A DNA stretch of 9,812 nt from Verrucomicrobiota bacterium (GTDB lineage Bacteria > Verrucomicrobiota > Verrucomicrobiia > Opitutales > Opitutaceae). The DNA is taken from the NCBI GenBank assembly GCA_030832235.1, contig JAURJO010000071.1:1-9812 (forward strand), given 5' to 3'. Shown in pieces: positions 1-6,540 of the stretch. The notes beneath the pieces are model-generated. The model saw nothing but the letters and a program-made list of their open reading frames with translations, did no database searches and was not told where the DNA came from. The translations under genes were made by a program, and so were the position numbers. Within the stretch, counting starts at the first letter, position 1. Every line of letters starts with the position of its first letter.

Positions 1-12
1 CGAAACCGCGGG

Positions 13-117
13 TTATCCACGATATTCACGAAAGCCAAGAGGCCCGGCCCGCGGCGAACGGCCGCGGCTGCTACACCGGCCCTCCCTCATCCGTGTCGAT
101 TCGTATCCATCCGTGTT
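13..117. other. Non-coding leader with ATCCGTG-type degenerate repeats
   Basis: The first 234 bases hold no credible gene. They contain TTATCCACG (13-21) followed by the related ATATTCACG, then the REP-like hairpin at 49-77, then two ATCCGTGT copies (89-96 and 109-116) around an imperfect third copy (ATTCGT). A similar combination occurs at 6923-7083, which suggests a dispersed intergenic module rather than gene-specific control. No -35/-10 promoter for the gene at 235 could be identified with confidence. Confidence 0.5.
49..77 (-). repeat. REP-like GTAG-headed hairpin, copy 1
   Basis: A perfect 7-bp stem CCGCGGC (49-55) / GCCGCGG (61-67) encloses the 5-nt loop GAACG. Three bases later comes CTACACC (71-77), which reads GGTGTAG on the minus strand. 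In that orientation a GTAG tetranucleotide precedes a GC-rich hairpin, the known layout of REP elements acted on by RAYT-type transposases. Copy 3 (6995-7020) has the same 7-bp stem / 5-nt loop / 7-bp stem / CTACACC plan. The structure is seen directly; the REP assignment is inferred. Confidence 0.6.
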
Positions 118-234
118 TGCCCCCTCGCGAAGCTATTCGGAAGCCATCCTTAACGACGCTTCGTTTTCAGCGGAGCCGCGCCGGGTTCAACGTGCTTGTT
201 CCGGTCCCGAGCACGCCTAAGTTTCCGTCGCGCC

Positions 235-1128
235 ATGCTCATCATCCACGACTCGCGATGCGCCAACTACGGCTCGTCCATGCGGCCCGAGCAACCGGCG
301 CGAGTGACCCGCTCCGTCGCGCACCTGCGCCAAGCGCATCCCGGGTGGCGATGGGAGGAACCCGGGGCCGCCGACGGTGATGGCGCGATTTTGCTCACCG
401 CTCACGCGGCGGCCCACTTGAAGAGGCTCGCGCAGCCGCGGGACTTCGACGCCGACACTCCGTTTTTCCCGGAGATCGGCGATCATGCGCGTCGCTCCGT
501 CGCCGCCGCGGTCGGCGCCGCGCGCCACGCGCTCTCCTCCCGTCCGTCCGAACCCGTCTTCTCGCTCATGCGCCCGCCGGGCCACCATGCCACCGCGGAA
601 CGGGCGATGGGCTTTTGCTACCTCAACCAAATCGCGATCGCGACCCTCGTCGCGCAGGCAAAGCTCGGGGCGCGCCGGGTCGCCGTCTGGGACTTCGACG
701 CCCACCATGGTAACGGGACCGAAGCCATTCTCCTCGGCCGCGAGGGAATTCTCTTCACGTCTGTCCACCAACACCCTGCCTATCCGGGCACTGGCACGCA
801 GGACCATGCCCCCAACGTCCGCAACTGGCCCGTGCCACCGCGCTCACCTCGGCTCCGCCACATGAATGCGCTGCGAGAGTCCTTCGACGCCGTGCTGGCG
901 TTCGCGCCTGATCTCATTCTCGTGTCGGCCGGATTTGATGCCTACGCTCGCGACCCGATCACGTCGATGACGCTGGAGTCGGATGACTTCGCAACCCTCG
1001 GCTCCTGGCTCGGCCAGGCCCGCCGACCCGCCGCCGCGGTGCTCGAGGGCGGCTACCACGACGACCTGCCTTTGCTGATTGATGCCTTCCTGACCGCGTG
1101 GGATAAGGCTTCTAAGGTTTCTGCATGA
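235..1128 (+). CDS. Histone deacetylase family protein (zinc amidohydrolase)
   Basis: This 297-residue cytoplasmic protein belongs to the arginase/deacetylase superfamily. Bacterial members hydrolyse acetyl-amide bonds on polyamines, proteins or small molecules; its substrate cannot be told from sequence. All catalytic positions can be aligned to class I/II HDACs: the His dyad H117-H118 in PPGHHA, the metal ligands D155 and H157 in WDFDAHHGNGT, the third ligand D235 in SAGFDAYARDP, and the transition-state Tyr Y274 in LEGGYHD. It should therefore be active and zinc dependent. The ATG at 235 is chosen because MLIIHDSRC begins the fold's first strand; an upstream TTG at 196 adds only 13 Arg-rich residues. 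No Shine-Dalgarno sequence is visible. The stop overlaps the RNase D start by 4 bases (ATGA), so the two are probably one translationally coupled unit. Length is typical for single-domain bacterial HDAC-like proteins. Confidence 0.93.
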   Translation: MLIIHDSRCANYGSSMRPEQPARVTRSVAHLRQAHPGWRWEEPGAADGDGAILLTAHAAAHLKRLAQPRDFDADTPFFPEIGDHARRSVAAAVGAARHALSSRPSEPVFSLMRPPGHHATAERAMGFCYLNQIAIATLVAQAKLGARRVAVWDFDAHHGNGTEAILLGREGILFTSVHQHPAYPGTGTQDHAPNVRNWPVPPRSPRLRHMNALRESFDAVLAFAPDLILVSAGFDAYARDPITSMTLESDDFATLGSWLGQARRPAAAVLEGGYHDDLPLLIDAFLTAWDKASKVSA

Positions 1129-2306
1129 TTTCCCGCTTCCTGCCGCCTCCCGTGCGCCGTCTCCTCGGCGTCAAGGTGGCCTCTCGTCCGCCGTCCTATC
1201 TGCTGCTCGACCAGCCCGGCTCCCTTGGACCCCTGCTCCAAGCCCTGGGCCCCGTCCGCGAGGTGACCCTCGATACCGAGGCGGATAACATGTACCACTA
1301 CAAGACGCGGGTCTGCCTCCTGCAGTTCATGGTGGGACGGGAAGTGTTCCTCGTCGACGTGCTCGCGCCGGGCCTTGATCTCCGCCCGCTCTGGCAGGCA
1401 CTCGCGGACAAGCACCTGCTCATGCACGGGAGCGACTTTGATATCCGCCTGCTGCATGATCTCTGCGGCTTCGTGCCGCGCAGCCTGTTCGACACGATGC
1501 TCGCCGCGCAGCTGCTCGGGCGCCAGCGCTTCGGCCTCGCCGCCCTGCTGGAGGAGAATTTCGGCGTGCTGCTCGACAAGGACGGCCAGAAGGCCAACTG
1601 GTCGCGCCGTCCCATCACCCCCAAGCTCCTCAACTACGCTGCGCTCGACGTGTGGCATCTGCCCGATCTGCGCGACATCCTCGCGAAGGAGCTGCGCAAG
1701 CTTGGCCGCCTCGGCTGGCTGGAGCAGCAATGCGAGGCCCAGATCCGTTCCGGCTCCGAAGGGTTCGCGCCTCCCACCGAGAACGATTGGCGGATCGGCC
1801 GCAGTGAACGCCTGCGCGGTCCCGGCCTGACCGTGCTCCACGCGATCTGGCACTGGCGCGAGGCGCAGGCGCAGCGCATCGACACGCCTCCCTTCAAGGT
1901 CTGCGGCAACGCGCTGCTCCTGAAGATCGCCGAGGCCGCCGAGGCCGGCGAGCCCGAGTCCGCGATCCTCTCCCAGATCCATCTGGGCAAGCGCCATGAC
2001 CGGATCTTCCCTTCGCTCGCCACCGCCATTCGCGCCGGCCTCGCGCGCGATCCGCAGTCGCTGCCGCGGCGGCCGGGCCGGGATCCCAACCACGTCTCGC
2101 TCACGCAAGCGCAAGTCGAGTTCCAGGATCGTATCAAGGCCGACCGCGACCGCGTCGCGGCGAAACTAGGCATCGACCCCACACTGATCGCCAACCGCTC
2201 CCTGCTGGCCCAGATCGCCCGCCAGCCGCGCGACCTCGACCGCATCCTGCTGCCCTGGCAGGCTGAGTTATTGAGATCGGAACCGGCGTTGAGCAGAACC
2301 GGCTGA
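1125..2306 (+). CDS. rnd: Ribonuclease D (DEDDy 3'-5' exoribonuclease with HRDC domain)
   Basis: This 393-residue protein is a DEDDy exoribonuclease, the family that trims 3' ends of tRNA precursors and other structured RNAs with two metal ions. Motif I is LDTEAD with D50 and E52, motif II is HGSDFDIRLL with D106, and motif III is YAALDVWHLPDL with Y171 and D175. The exonuclease domain covers about residues 25-205. An HRDC helical domain, which binds RNA, begins near residue 233 (TVLHAIWHWREAQAQ); the last 90 residues are also helical and may form a second HRDC-like unit, as in E. coli RNase D. Length is close to that enzyme, with about 20 extra N-terminal residues. The ATG lies inside the stop of the HDAC-like gene, and AAGG sits 7 bases upstream of it. 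The gene ends 206 bases before a convergent VOC gene. No clear intrinsic terminator follows. Confidence 0.93.
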   Translation: MISRFLPPPVRRLLGVKVASRPPSYLLLDQPGSLGPLLQALGPVREVTLDTEADNMYHYKTRVCLLQFMVGREVFLVDVLAPGLDLRPLWQALADKHLLMHGSDFDIRLLHDLCGFVPRSLFDTMLAAQLLGRQRFGLAALLEENFGVLLDKDGQKANWSRRPITPKLLNYAALDVWHLPDLRDILAKELRKLGRLGWLEQQCEAQIRSGSEGFAPPTENDWRIGRSERLRGPGLTVLHAIWHWREAQAQRIDTPPFKVCGNALLLKIAEAAEAGEPESAILSQIHLGKRHDRIFPSLATAIRAGLARDPQSLPRRPGRDPNHVSLTQAQVEFQDRIKADRDRVAAKLGIDPTLIANRSLLAQIARQPRDLDRILLPWQAELLRSEPALSRTG

Positions 2307-2368
2307 AAGTTCATCAACCTCCAATCGTCCGGAGACGCGCCAAGCCCGCCGTCAGTACGATGTCACTT

Positions 2369-2403
2369 GTGTAGGGCGTCGGGACGGAGCATCCGACTCC
2401 GCC
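2369..2403 (+). repeat. REP-like GTAG-headed hairpin, copy 2
   Basis: GTGTAG (2369-2374) is followed directly by an imperfect hairpin. GGCG (2375-2378) pairs with CGCC (2400-2403), and TCGG (2379-2382) pairs with CCGA (2393-2396), leaving a 3-base bulge (2397-2399). Bases to 2423 (CCACGCCCC) can pair alternatively with GGGCGT near the head. It lies between the convergent 3' ends of RNase D and the VOC gene, a common place for REP elements, and could also act as an mRNA 3'-end structure. It is the same family as copies 1 and 3 by its GTGTAG head, but not by stem sequence. Confidence 0.5.
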
Positions 2404-2429
2404 AGGTCTGCCACGCCCCTGCTAATGAT

Positions 2430-2463
2430 ACCTCAGTTCCTTTTTCACTGGGGCACCTGAGTT
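2430..2463. repeat. Near-identical 9-mer pair in the convergent spacer
   Basis: ACCTCAGTT (2430-2438) recurs as ACCTGAGTT (2455-2463), 25 bases on. The central CTCAG and CTGAG also make an inverted pair. A T-run (2441-2445) lies between them, but no stem stands directly before it, so it is not a convincing terminator. No function is assigned; it could be a decayed insertion-sequence end. Confidence 0.25.
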
Positions 2464-2512
2464 GAAATTCGCCGCCCACTGGAATCTTCAGGCCTGAGCC
2501 GCAAAGATCCTT

Positions 2513-2929
2513 CTACGCACGGCCTTCGGCAGCATTCGTCCGCTTGAGCTCCAGCAAGTCCCACTTGTTGCCGTAGAGGTCGGCGAATACCGCGACTTTC
2601 CCGTAGGACTCCACGCGAGGTTCCTCCAGGAAGCGCACCCCCCGACTCCGCAGCGCGGCGTGGTCGGTGTCGAAATCGGCCGTTTCCAGAAACAGAAATA
2701 CCCGGCCGCCGGCCTGCCGGCCGATCGCGGCGAGTTGTTCCGCGCCCGTCGCCCGCGCCAGCAGCAGGGCGCAGCCGGCTGCGCCGGGCGCCGCGACCCG
2801 CACCCAGCGCTTGCCGCCTCCCAAGGGGGTATCCTCAAGCAAAGAGAACCCGAGCGCACCGGTGAAGTAGGCGATGGCCTCGTCGTAATCGCGCACCAAA
2901 AAGGTCACCGTCTGCACACCGCGTTTCAT
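2513..2929 (-). CDS. VOC (glyoxalase/bleomycin-resistance fold) family protein
   Basis: This 138-residue protein contains the two beta-alpha-beta-beta-beta halves of the vicinal-oxygen-chelate fold. The first half is TVTFLVRDYDEAIAYF with GALGF (residues 7-28); the second contains GGRVFLFLETADFD (74-87) and closes with DLYGNKWDLLEL (117-128). VOC proteins include metal enzymes acting on small electrophiles and antibiotic-binding proteins; this branch has no settled function. Putative metal-site positions include E82 and E127, but the His often found in the first strand appears to be T7, so metal dependence is uncertain. The ATG at 2929 is the natural start, as the fold begins at once; GGGGA lies upstream as a weak ribosome-binding candidate. 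It diverges from the FAD oxidoreductase with 94 bases between starts, so the promoters may be close together, and it converges on RNase D. A role beyond the fold is unknown. Confidence 0.88.
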   Translation of the reverse strand: MKRGVQTVTFLVRDYDEAIAYFTGALGFSLLEDTPLGGGKRWVRVAAPGAAGCALLLARATGAEQLAAIGRQAGGRVFLFLETADFDTDHAALRSRGVRFLEEPRVESYGKVAVFADLYGNKWDLLELKRTNAAEGRA

Positions 2930-3023
2930 GCCGCCAGCGTCCCCGAGCGCGGCGGCATGGCAAGTCCGCCCCCGGCTTGAAATCAGCTGGTCGCCTGCCG
3001 TGCGGCGCTGCGAGGCTCCCGGG

Positions 3024-5135
3024 ATGAACGTCCGCCTTTTCCCCGCGCTTGTCCTGTTCCTCGCTTTTCTCTCCTCGCCCTTCCGCGCCGCGCCTGCGGC
3101 GGCCGACGTCGACGTGGTGATCTACGGCGGTACGTCGGGCGGCGTCGCCGCCGCGCTCCAGGCGGCGCGCATGGGTCGCACCGTCGTCCTCATCGAGCCC
3201 ACGCGGTTTCTCGGCGGTCTGACCACCGGCGGGCTGGGCGCGACCGACATCGGCAACAAGCGCGCCATCGGCGGCATTGCGCGCGAATTCTACGGGCGGG
3301 TCTGGAAACATTACCAGCAGCCCTCCGTCTGGACGCGTCAGAAGCGCGAGGAGTACGCCAACCGCCGCGGTTCGGCGAACGACCCCGCGGAGACCACGAT
3401 GTGGACCTTCGAGCCGCACGTCGCGACCAAGGTTTACGACGACATGATCCGAGAGGCCGGCGCCCGTGTGACCGTGGTCTTCGGGGAACGGTTGGACCTA
3501 ACTCCCGGCCGCGGCGTCTTGAAGGAGGGCGGGCGCATCACACGCATCGTGATGGAGAGCGGCCGCGCTTTCGCCGGAAAGATGTTCATCGACGCCACCT
3601 ACGAGGGCGACCTCATGGCGCGGGCTGGTGTGAGCTATCACGTCGGACGCGAGGCCAACGCGACCTACGGCGAGACCATCAACGGCGTCCAAGCCGAGCA
3701 CGCGGTGAGCCACCAATTCATCCGCCAGGTGGATCCGTACGTAAAGCCCGGCGATCGCTCCAGCGGGCTCCTGCCCGGCATCAATCCCCACGGCCCTGGC
3801 GTGGAGTTCTCCGGCGATCGCAAGGTGCAAGCCTACAACTTCCGCCTCTGCACCACCGACGTGCCGGAGAACCGTCGCGCGTGGGAGAAGCCCGCCAACT
3901 ACGATCCGCGCTGGTACGAGCTGCTCCTGCGCAATTTCGAGGCCGGCGACCATCGGGTGCCGTGGAACCCGGTCTGGATGCCGAACCGCAAGACGGACAC
4001 GAACAACAACTACGCCATCAGTACTGACTTCATCGGCCAGAACTGGGACTACCCCGAGGCCGGCTACGCCGAGCGCGAGCGCATCCGCCAGGCCCACGTC
4101 GACTGGCAGATGGGCCTGATGTGGACCCTCGCCAACCACCCGCGCGTGCCGGAAAAGGTGCGCGCCGAGTTCCAGCGCCTCGGTCTCGCGCGCGACGAGT
4201 TCACCGAAAACGGCAACTGGCCGCGGCAGCTCTACGTGCGCGAGGCACGACGCATGGTCAGCGACCACGTGATGTCCGAACGCAATTGCGTGCGCGCCGA
4301 GGTCGTGTCCGACAGCGTCGGCATGGGTGCGTACAACATGGATTCCCACCACGTGCAGCGGTACGTCACGAAGGAGGGCTTCGTTCGCAACGAGGGCGAC
4401 ATCCAGGTGCGCGTGCGACCCTACCCCGTGAGCTACCGCAGCATCCGCCCGCGCGCGGCCGAGAGCGTCAACCTGCTCGTTCCCGTCTGCCTCAGCGCCT
4501 CGCACATCGCCTACGGCAGCATCCGCATGGAGCCCGTGTTCATGGTGCTCGGTCAGAGCGCCGCCACCGCCGCGGTGCACGCCATCGAGCAGGGCGTGTC
4601 TGTGCAGGACATTGACCCCGCGCGTCTCAAGGCCCGCCTGCTCGCCGACGGCCAGGTGCTCGACTTCGAGAGCCCGCCGATCGCGCCCGTCACCCGCAAG
4701 CCGCGCACCAACTTGGCCGGCGTCGTGGTCGACGACCTCGATGCGGAGCGCCGCGGTTTCGACCGCGGCAGCTCGGCCCACCCGGTCTTCGTCGACGCCG
4801 GTTACCACCACGACAACAACTCCAACAAAGGCGGCGAGTCGGCGCGTTTTGTCCCGAACCTGCCGGCCGCCGGTCGCTACCAGGTGCGCATCGCCTACCC
4901 GCACAACGCCAACCGCGCCACCAACGTGCCCGTGGTCATCCGGCACGCCGACGGCGAGACGCGCCTCACGCTCAACCAGCGGCGTAAACCCGCGGTCGAC
5001 GATCTCTTCGAACCGGTCGGCGAGTTCCGCTTCGAGGCCGGCCGCCGCGGCCACGTCGAGATCTCCAACGCCGGCACCGACGGCTACGTGGTGATCGACG
5101 CGGTGCAATGGCTGCCTGTTGCGCCGGGGAAGTGA
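3024..5135 (+). CDS. Exported FAD-dependent oxidoreductase with golvesin-like C-terminal domain
   Basis: This 703-residue protein starts with a signal peptide (hydrophobic residues 5-18, cleavage plausible near APAAA, 23-27). A Rossmann FAD-binding fold follows: VDVVIYGGTSGGVAAA (29-44) is the dinucleotide-binding loop and E58 ends the second strand. The second half of the FAD domain is marked by YPVSYRSIRPR (467-477) and the helix GQSAATAAVHA (from 510), as in the PF12831-type oxidoreductase family. Residues about 588-700 (VFVDAGYH, ATNVPV, DGYVVIDAVQW) match the golvesin/xanthan-lyase-type beta-sandwich, thought to bind carbohydrate or assist surface attachment. The reaction is unknown. ATG 3024 is preferred over the in-frame ATG at 2928 because it places the signal peptide at the N-terminus; GAGG (3012-3015) lies 8 bases upstream. 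It stands alone on its strand, divergent from the VOC gene. It could act outside the cytoplasm on a sugar-like substrate. Confidence 0.9.
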   Translation: MNVRLFPALVLFLAFLSSPFRAAPAAADVDVVIYGGTSGGVAAALQAARMGRTVVLIEPTRFLGGLTTGGLGATDIGNKRAIGGIAREFYGRVWKHYQQPSVWTRQKREEYANRRGSANDPAETTMWTFEPHVATKVYDDMIREAGARVTVVFGERLDLTPGRGVLKEGGRITRIVMESGRAFAGKMFIDATYEGDLMARAGVSYHVGREANATYGETINGVQAEHAVSHQFIRQVDPYVKPGDRSSGLLPGINPHGPGVEFSGDRKVQAYNFRLCTTDVPENRRAWEKPANYDPRWYELLLRNFEAGDHRVPWNPVWMPNRKTDTNNNYAISTDFIGQNWDYPEAGYAERERIRQAHVDWQMGLMWTLANHPRVPEKVRAEFQRLGLARDEFTENGNWPRQLYVREARRMVSDHVMSERNCVRAEVVSDSVGMGAYNMDSHHVQRYVTKEGFVRNEGDIQVRVRPYPVSYRSIRPRAAESVNLLVPVCLSASHIAYGSIRMEPVFMVLGQSAATAAVHAIEQGVSVQDIDPARLKARLLADGQVLDFESPPIAPVTRKPRTNLAGVVVDDLDAERRGFDRGSSAHPVFVDAGYHHDNNSNKGGESARFVPNLPAAGRYQVRIAYPHNANRATNVPVVIRHADGETRLTLNQRRKPAVDDLFEPVGEFRFEAGRRGHVEISNAGTDGYVVIDAVQWLPVAPGK

Positions 5136-5197
5136 CGCCATTTGTGGTATCGCCAGAAGTTCGCCCCTTGAACAGACTTCGGACTTGGCCCGACGGG

Positions 5198-5395
5198 TCA
5201 GGCCACGGAGAGATGCACGGATAAGGCCAAGGCAACCAAACCGAACAGAAGAATCACGGTCTTCAAGGCACACCGGCGAACGCAAAACGCCTTTCCCCGA
5301 TCAAAAAAACTTCGGTCGATGAACCAAGTGATGCAGCCGAAGCCAATGAACGCTGATAGGATGACTCCCAAAATCTCAAAAAGGAACTTCAACAC
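5198..5395 (-). CDS. Possible small membrane protein, two helices (hypothetical)
   Basis: I do not recognise this 65-residue frame. It predicts two membrane helices (about residues 4-26 and 46-62) joined by a basic loop (DRGKAF, VRRCALK), consistent with a hairpin whose loop faces the cytoplasm. The reading frame continues upstream to a TTG at 5530 (110 residues), but those 45 extra residues are Arg/Ser/Pro-rich and look untranslated, and a terminator-like hairpin lies inside them. The GTG at 5395 is therefore chosen; it has no clear Shine-Dalgarno sequence, and the TTG directly after it is an alternative. It is the only minus-strand gene candidate in this less GC-rich gap and converges on the FAD oxidoreductase 3' end (62 bases apart). 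Hydrophobic frames can arise by chance, so this is tentative. Confidence 0.38.
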   Translation of the reverse strand: MLKFLFEILGVILSAFIGFGCITWFIDRSFFDRGKAFCVRRCALKTVILLFGLVALALSVHLSVA

Positions 5396-5398
5396 GTT

Positions 5399-5424
5399 AA
5401 AAACGCGCCGATGGAGAGGCGTTT
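5399..5424 (-). other. Hairpin plus T-run just before the small ORF start
   Basis: On the minus strand AAACGC (5424-5419) pairs with GCGTTT (5406-5401), and the run TTTTT covers 5403-5399. This resembles a weak terminator or attenuator 3 bases before the candidate GTG start at 5395. With a 12-nt loop and a 6-bp stem it is not strong. Confidence 0.3.
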
Positions 5425-5482
5425 GAGATCGATGGGGTGGGGAGTTTATCGCGTTTTCCGACCGGCGAGAACGTCGATCAGG

Positions 5483-5504
5483 AAAAGACCGCAGCAAGGC
5501 GGTC
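5483..5504 (-). terminator. Terminator-like hairpin with T-tract (minus strand)
   Basis: GACCGC (5504-5499 read on the minus strand) and GCGGTC (5492-5487) form a perfect 6-bp GC-rich stem with a 6-nt loop, followed at once by TTTT (5486-5483). It would stop minus-strand transcription entering from 5505 or above, where no gene is seen. It could instead be a leader attenuator for the small membrane ORF, or end a short RNA starting near 5560-5600. Confidence 0.35.
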
Positions 5505-5605
5505 AGGGGCGCCTCAAACAATAGCCCCAACGCTTATCGACTAGGATTTCCCGTAAAGCAGTTAAAACTTACCCGGCATTACTTTTTCTAGTTTTTACTC
5601 ATTTC

Positions 5606-5626
5606 CAGGCCCACCTCGTGGGTCTG
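5606..5626. other. 9-bp hairpin upstream of the cytidylate-kinase-like gene
   Basis: CAGGCCCAC (5606-5614) pairs with GTGGGTCTG (5618-5626) around a CTC loop, with one G-U pair on the plus strand. No T-run follows in either direction, so it is probably not a classical terminator. It lies 171 bases before the gene start at 5798, just after T-rich DNA (5582-5600) that could hold a promoter. It may be a structured 5' leader or a protein-binding palindrome. Confidence 0.35.
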
Positions 5627-5797
5627 ATCCTCGCTTTCCAACCTTCCCACCGACGCATATCCCAACCCCGCCTTTCACCCGTGGTCCCGGATCGATTGCA
5701 GCGCGAATTTGGCAAATTCCGCCCAGTCGTTCGCCGGGGATGGGTTAAGTTTCCATGCGGCCGCCCCCGGATTCACCGGCCGGCGAGCCGCTTCGCC

Positions 5798-6520
5798 ATG
5801 ACTACCGCTCCCTCCGGTTTCCAGCACGCCGCTTCCTACCTCAACATCCACCTCACGCACGCCGGGCCCGGGGTCCATCCGCATCCGCTCGGTCCGTTTG
5901 TCACCCTCTCGCGCGAGTCAGGCCTCGGCGGCACCGCGTTTGCCGGCATGCTCGCGCCACGCTTGCCCCCGGGAAACGACCACCCGTGGAGCGTCTACAG
6001 CTCAAACCTCATCGACGAGATGCTGTGCACCAACCGGTTGCCCGCGCATCTCGCGCGTTTCCTGCCGGAGGACCGCGTCTCCGAGTTCAACGCCACCATC
6101 GGCGAGGTCGTGGGGCTGCACCCCAACCTCTGGATGCTGGTCAGCAAGACCAACGAGATGATCCGCCGGATCGCCCGGGGAGGTCATGCCATTCTGCTCG
6201 GGCGCGGCGCCAACTTCGCGACCGCCGATCTCCCCGGCGGCGTGCATGTCCGCCTTGTGGCCCGCGAGGCCTACCGCGACGCCTGCGCGGCCCGGTGCCG
6301 GGGCGTCGAATTGAGTGAGGCGAGCGCGTGGAACGCCCACCGCGACGCCGCCCGGCGCCGCTATGTAAAAGCCAACTTCAGCGCCAACATCGCCGATCCG
6401 ACGGCCTACGACTATGTGATCAACATCGAACGCGTGCCGCTCGAGGCCGCCATCGAGATCATCGTCGATGCAGTGGCGCGGATTTCACTACCCGTCGCCA
6501 CGATCGCCGCTCGCGGTTGA
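5798..6520 (+). CDS. Cytidylate kinase-like family protein
   Basis: This 240-residue cytoplasmic protein fits the cytidylate-kinase-like family (PF13189), P-loop proteins related to CMP kinase whose true substrates are mostly unknown. A P-loop-like segment FVTLSRESGLGGTAFA (34-49) stands near the N-terminus, in the SRE-x-G-x-GG form usual in this family rather than a textbook GxxGKS/T. GGHAILLGRGANF (128-140) and HVRLVA (150-155) are the core strands, and DPTAYDYVIN (200-209) near the C-terminus matches the family's DP-x-x-YD-x-VIN signature. ATG 5798 is chosen because upstream sequence (to a GTG at 5618) is Arg/Pro-rich and unrelated to the fold; GGCGAG nearby is only a weak ribosome-binding candidate. 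It is not beside rpsA or other usual cmk partners, so it is unlikely to be the housekeeping CMP kinase. It converges on the CDGSH gene, 20 bases away. Confidence 0.87.
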   Translation: MTTAPSGFQHAASYLNIHLTHAGPGVHPHPLGPFVTLSRESGLGGTAFAGMLAPRLPPGNDHPWSVYSSNLIDEMLCTNRLPAHLARFLPEDRVSEFNATIGEVVGLHPNLWMLVSKTNEMIRRIARGGHAILLGRGANFATADLPGGVHVRLVAREAYRDACAARCRGVELSEASAWNAHRDAARRRYVKANFSANIADPTAYDYVINIERVPLEAAIEIIVDAVARISLPVATIAARG

Positions 6521-6540
6521 CCGGAGACGCCGGGAAAAGG

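Larger units (their letters stand above)
5136..5797. other. Long, less GC-rich intergenic region
   Basis: This 662-base stretch between the FAD oxidoreductase and the cytidylate-kinase-like gene is less GC-rich than its surroundings, especially 5270-5400 and 5545-5605. It holds a possible minus-strand membrane miniprotein (5198-5395), two hairpins followed by T-runs on the minus strand (5483-5504 and 5399-5424), a 9-bp hairpin at 5606-5626, and T-rich DNA at 5582-5600. No confident sigma-70 promoter was found. No RNA gene was recognised. Confidence 0.5.

Noticed and set aside
13..21. TTATCCACG as a DnaA box and sign of an origin (also 6923-6931)
   Set aside because: It differs from the consensus TTATCCACA at the last base, occurs singly in each spacer, and fits the dispersed ATCCGTG-type repeat context. 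No AT-rich unwinding region or dnaA/dnaN gene is present.
217..807. 196-codon minus-strand frame over the HDAC-like gene
   Set aside because: It is a shadow of a gene with a complete catalytic set on the plus strand.
1053..2114. 353-codon open frame on the minus strand
   Set aside because: It is antisense to RNase D, which has all DEDDy motifs. The predicted product is rich in Glu, Arg and Gln with no fold signature.
2928..3023. Longer N-terminus for the FAD oxidoreductase from ATG 2928
   Set aside because: It would bury the signal peptide 32 residues in and overlap the VOC start codon; ATG 3024 has GAGG upstream and begins the signal peptide.
5137..5215. Intrinsic terminator after the FAD oxidoreductase (TGGCC / GGCCA near 5185-5205)
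   Set aside because: The stem is only 5 bp with a 10-nt loop and no T-run follows.
3498..5285. 595-codon open frame on the minus strand
   Set aside because: It lies antisense to almost all of the FAD oxidoreductase, whose motifs are unmistakable. Its product is a low-complexity mix of Val, His, Ala, Gly and Arg without domains, typical of a shadow frame in GC-rich DNA.
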